Part shown: positions 61,813-64,000 of the stretch, piece by piece
Position numbering within the stretch: position 1 is the first letter of the stretch
How the letters are laid out: each line of letters starts with the position of its first letter
Source of the DNA: Gracilaria gracilis
Lineage: Eukaryota; Rhodophyta; Florideophyceae; Gracilariales; Gracilariaceae
Direction of reading: 5' to 3'
NCBI GenBank assembly: GCA_030374805.1
Contig: JARGSG010000228.1
Span: forward strand, 186,001-250,000
Length of the DNA stretch: 64,000 nt
Program-made: the position numbers and the translations under genes
Notes under the pieces: model-generated
What the model was told of the DNA's origin: nothing
Databases searched by the model: none
Seen by the model: the letters and a program-made list of their open reading frames with translations, nothing else

Positions 61813-64000
61813 TTATGTCGGGGAAACTTGGGTGACAGCCATAGCACATCCTATGTTCATGGCAGATCTCACTTCATCTTCTATACCTTGATAAGGTCGC
61901 AACATGTTTGTGAAACTCTCTTCAAAATCGTTCTCAGCGATTTCTCGCATTGTTCGTAGAATGGCTGCTATAGCATAGAGCAGGTCCCGTTGTACATCTA
62001 GTCTGACTTCTTCTAACTTTTGCATACATTCACGCGGAAGTTTTTCCGAGGAGAAGCTTACGTTAGGCGCCAGGCTCTCATATGTATGCAAAGTGTTTGA
62101 CACAAGCGTTCGTGACATCCTCGCACCAACCCTTTCCAAAAAACTCTTCAGCGCTTGTTTGTCGATAGTGTACAAGGCACCAAAGACACGTCCCATACAT
62201 ATGGCAATTGGAAGGCTATTACCCAACGGGTCTTCCTCGAATGAACGGTTCGACCTTCCAAGCCATTGCAAGCAGGTCTGAATGAGGGGCTCTTTCTTGG
62301 CTTCATTACCACGCAGTTCTTCACGAGTGTGGATTGGAACAGTGTAGCGAGAATCCGAGAGTGCTAATCTTTCTAAAGTAAGGACTTTCATCCATTCCGT
62401 CGTTTCTTTCATTTTGAGCCGACGGTCTCTGATCTTACAGAATCGAACGCAAAAAGGAATCACGGCGGCCGTGCTCAAAGCCCAGTCAAGAACTTCACAA
62501 GCCAGTAGAGACGGCAGGATTCGACACATGAGAGATACGCGATGTGTCAATAAGTCTCTACATTGTTCTTGTTTACGGCTTTCACCACTTCGACACAGAG
62601 AAAGAATCAGTGCACTCCCGAGACACGGCGAATGCTTCTTAGCCTGTTCTGTAACATTGTCTTCATCCCCACGATCTACAGCTTGCATCACATTAGTGAC
62701 TTCCAATATCTCTTGAACGACACTTACATCTAGTAAACCCTTGCTTAAACCACTTACCAAACCATCAAGAGCCCCGTCGATATCGTCATTAATCAGTTCA
62801 GCAATCATATTGGCTGTTAGCAAATGCAGGTCTGCAATTCCGTAATCTAGGTTACGCTCACGAATACAGTTCGCCTTCAGTTTGTACACCATGAAGATAA
62901 TATACCTTCTTGAAAATGGCCAAAACCTTGGCATCAGGTCGAGCATAATACACCGCACCGCTTCAGAAACGGAAAGACCATGAAAGAAGCACTGGTCTGT
63001 GAGCAGAAGTAAGTCAAACACATCTCTTCCAGCATACGCCCCACACCCGTCCACCTCTCGGCACAGATATTCTACATCTGATACGTCGACGCTGGAATGT
63101 CCATTTACGTTTCTCTCACACCATGTACGATCTCTCGCAAACCGAACGAGAGCATTTTGGATCCATCCTCGAGAACAAGCAGTATCTCTGTTCTTTGTGG
63201 CAAGAAAATGAATAGCCTCACGTAGCAAAGATTTGCTGCATTTCCCAGCAGATTCTAAACGTTCGATAAATGAATGTATTGCATCCTCACGACCCCACCC
63301 ACACCGCATTTCAACGGCGAGAATTCGAATGACTTCTTGATCTTGAAGGTCTTCATGCCCGAAAAACACGAGCACTTTTGATGCTTGTTGGATGAGGGAT
63401 GAGCACCCAGGAGGTTCCCGTTTGCTCAATCTTCTATCCTCAACAAGGCGCCACGGAAAACAGAGCACCCATTGTAGAAAGACGAAGAGCGAGCTCAGCT
63501 TCTCTTTGCAAATTGCCTGAAAAGCCTGGCGTGTTCTTTGGGTTTCGAGAACTTCGATATCATCATGGCTTTCAACAAAAACATCGAGAACAGTTTCAGA
63601 TGCTGAATGAAGCAGAAGGACGCAACACATAATGAACGTGACAGAGTTTCGAACCCGGGTCATGGAACTGAACGGGAGACACTCAACAACCAAATTCAGC
63701 AAAGGTGACAGCTTTGAGCAAGCGTTGGAACCAGCAAAGCAAAGGTCAGTTAATGACGATTCAGTGTGTAGAGTTAGAATTGTGATAGTTAACATGGCAG
63801 CGGAACACATAATTGCCGAATAAAGCGAGTCAGTTGCGGTACAGATTAGCGCAAACAGTTGGTATTGTAGGGGCTTCTGAAGGATCTGTATATTAGGATC
63901 ACCAAAAACTTCGAGTAGGATACCACGCAGGGCTTTTCCAGTTGAAACCCACCACTCTTCGTAATCACAGAGAATGCGTGGCTTTTGATCTTCGGCGCTT
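61813..64000 (-). CDS. large unidentified protein, 5' end outside window
   Basis: Ends at 61813, 41 bp from the end of ALG10 (convergent). From the first in-window ATG (63810) it has 665 residues, but the frame stays open to the window edge without a stop (EDQKPRILCDYEEWW... near the edge), so the gene continues beyond 64000. Sequence is mostly amphipathic helix with Leu- and Cys-rich stretches (SLLREAIHFLATKN, SRRYIIFMVYKLKAN) and no enzyme motif. It looks like a helical-repeat scaffold such as a subunit of a large nuclear complex, but I do not recognise it. No intron is evident in this part. Confidence 0.75.
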   Translation of the reverse strand, partial: SAEDQKPRILCDYEEWWVSTGKALRGILLEVFGDPNIQILQKPLQYQLFALICTATDSLYSAIMCSAAMLTITILTLHTESSLTDLCFAGSNACSKLSPLLNLVVECLPFSSMTRVRNSVTFIMCCVLLLHSASETVLDVFVESHDDIEVLETQRTRQAFQAICKEKLSSLFVFLQWVLCFPWRLVEDRRLSKREPPGCSSLIQQASKVLVFFGHEDLQDQEVIRILAVEMRCGWGREDAIHSFIERLESAGKCSKSLLREAIHFLATKNRDTACSRGWIQNALVRFARDRTWCERNVNGHSSVDVSDVEYLCREVDGCGAYAGRDVFDLLLLTDQCFFHGLSVSEAVRCIMLDLMPRFWPFSRRYIIFMVYKLKANCIRERNLDYGIADLHLLTANMIAELINDDIDGALDGLVSGLSKGLLDVSVVQEILEVTNVMQAVDRGDEDNVTEQAKKHSPCLGSALILSLCRSGESRKQEQCRDLLTHRVSLMCRILPSLLACEVLDWALSTAAVIPFCVRFCKIRDRRLKMKETTEWMKVLTLERLALSDSRYTVPIHTREELRGNEAKKEPLIQTCLQWLGRSNRSFEEDPLGNSLPIAICMGRVFGALYTIDKQALKSFLERVGARMSRTLVSNTLHTYESLAPNVSFSSEKLPRECMQKLEEVRLDVQRDLLYAIAAILRTMREIAENDFEESFTNMLRPYQGIEDEVRSAMNIGCAMAVTQVSPT

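Overview
The window looks like nuclear DNA of a eukaryote with compact, intron-poor host genes and many DNA transposons. Host genes on the right have short GT-AG introns (83-128 bp) or none. They include a mitochondrial ribosomal protein of the mL53 type and the ER glucosyltransferase ALG10, so this is not bacterial or organellar DNA. Gene density, intron sparsity and TE load fit a florideophyte red alga such as Chondrus, but that assignment is inference; no diagnostic marker gene is present.

Layout. 1-1679: no supportable gene. 1683-4045: a complete two-gene PIF/Harbinger element with matching terminal inverted repeats and a TTA target duplication. 4.3-8.3 kb: a possible decayed pogo-like fragment, then a ~504-bp tandem duplication with regular splice-like signals on the minus strand. 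8.9-14.4 kb: a Plavaka-like (CACTA/EnSpm superfamily) element with a broken transposase gene and an intact 772-codon convergent accessory gene. 14.7-16.2 kb: tandem and hairpin repeats. 16.4-19.4 kb: two inverted copies of an unrecognised coiled-coil gene. 19.8-20.5 kb: a frameshifted ketopantoate-reductase-like gene.

20.8-30.2 kb is the most unusual part. Two decayed genes point away from each other. One encodes a ParB-like protein whose frame runs on into a 2-oxoglutarate/Fe(II) dioxygenase-like domain. The other encodes a bacterial-type (beta-order) DNA N4/N6 methyltransferase continued by a SET domain. Between them lie several near-perfect ~74-bp hairpins that also occur at 14.8-16.1 kb. 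Together they resemble a mobile element carrying its own chromatin and DNA-modification toolkit.

30.4-36.7 kb: a second, older Plavaka-like element in the opposite orientation with the same convergent two-gene plan. 38.4-41.8 kb: a heavily decayed transposase-like gene containing a 171-bp tandem repeat. 42.6-43.9 kb: a multi-pass membrane protein. 44.5-50.1 kb: two pogo-type transposons, one with an intact 546-codon transposase. From 50.3 kb on there is a host gene cluster: 5'-nucleotidase family enzyme, FHA/three-SAP nuclear protein, C2-domain protein, mL53, ALG10 and a large unidentified gene running off the window end. I found no tRNA, rRNA, CRISPR array, LTR retroelement or capsid-bearing element.
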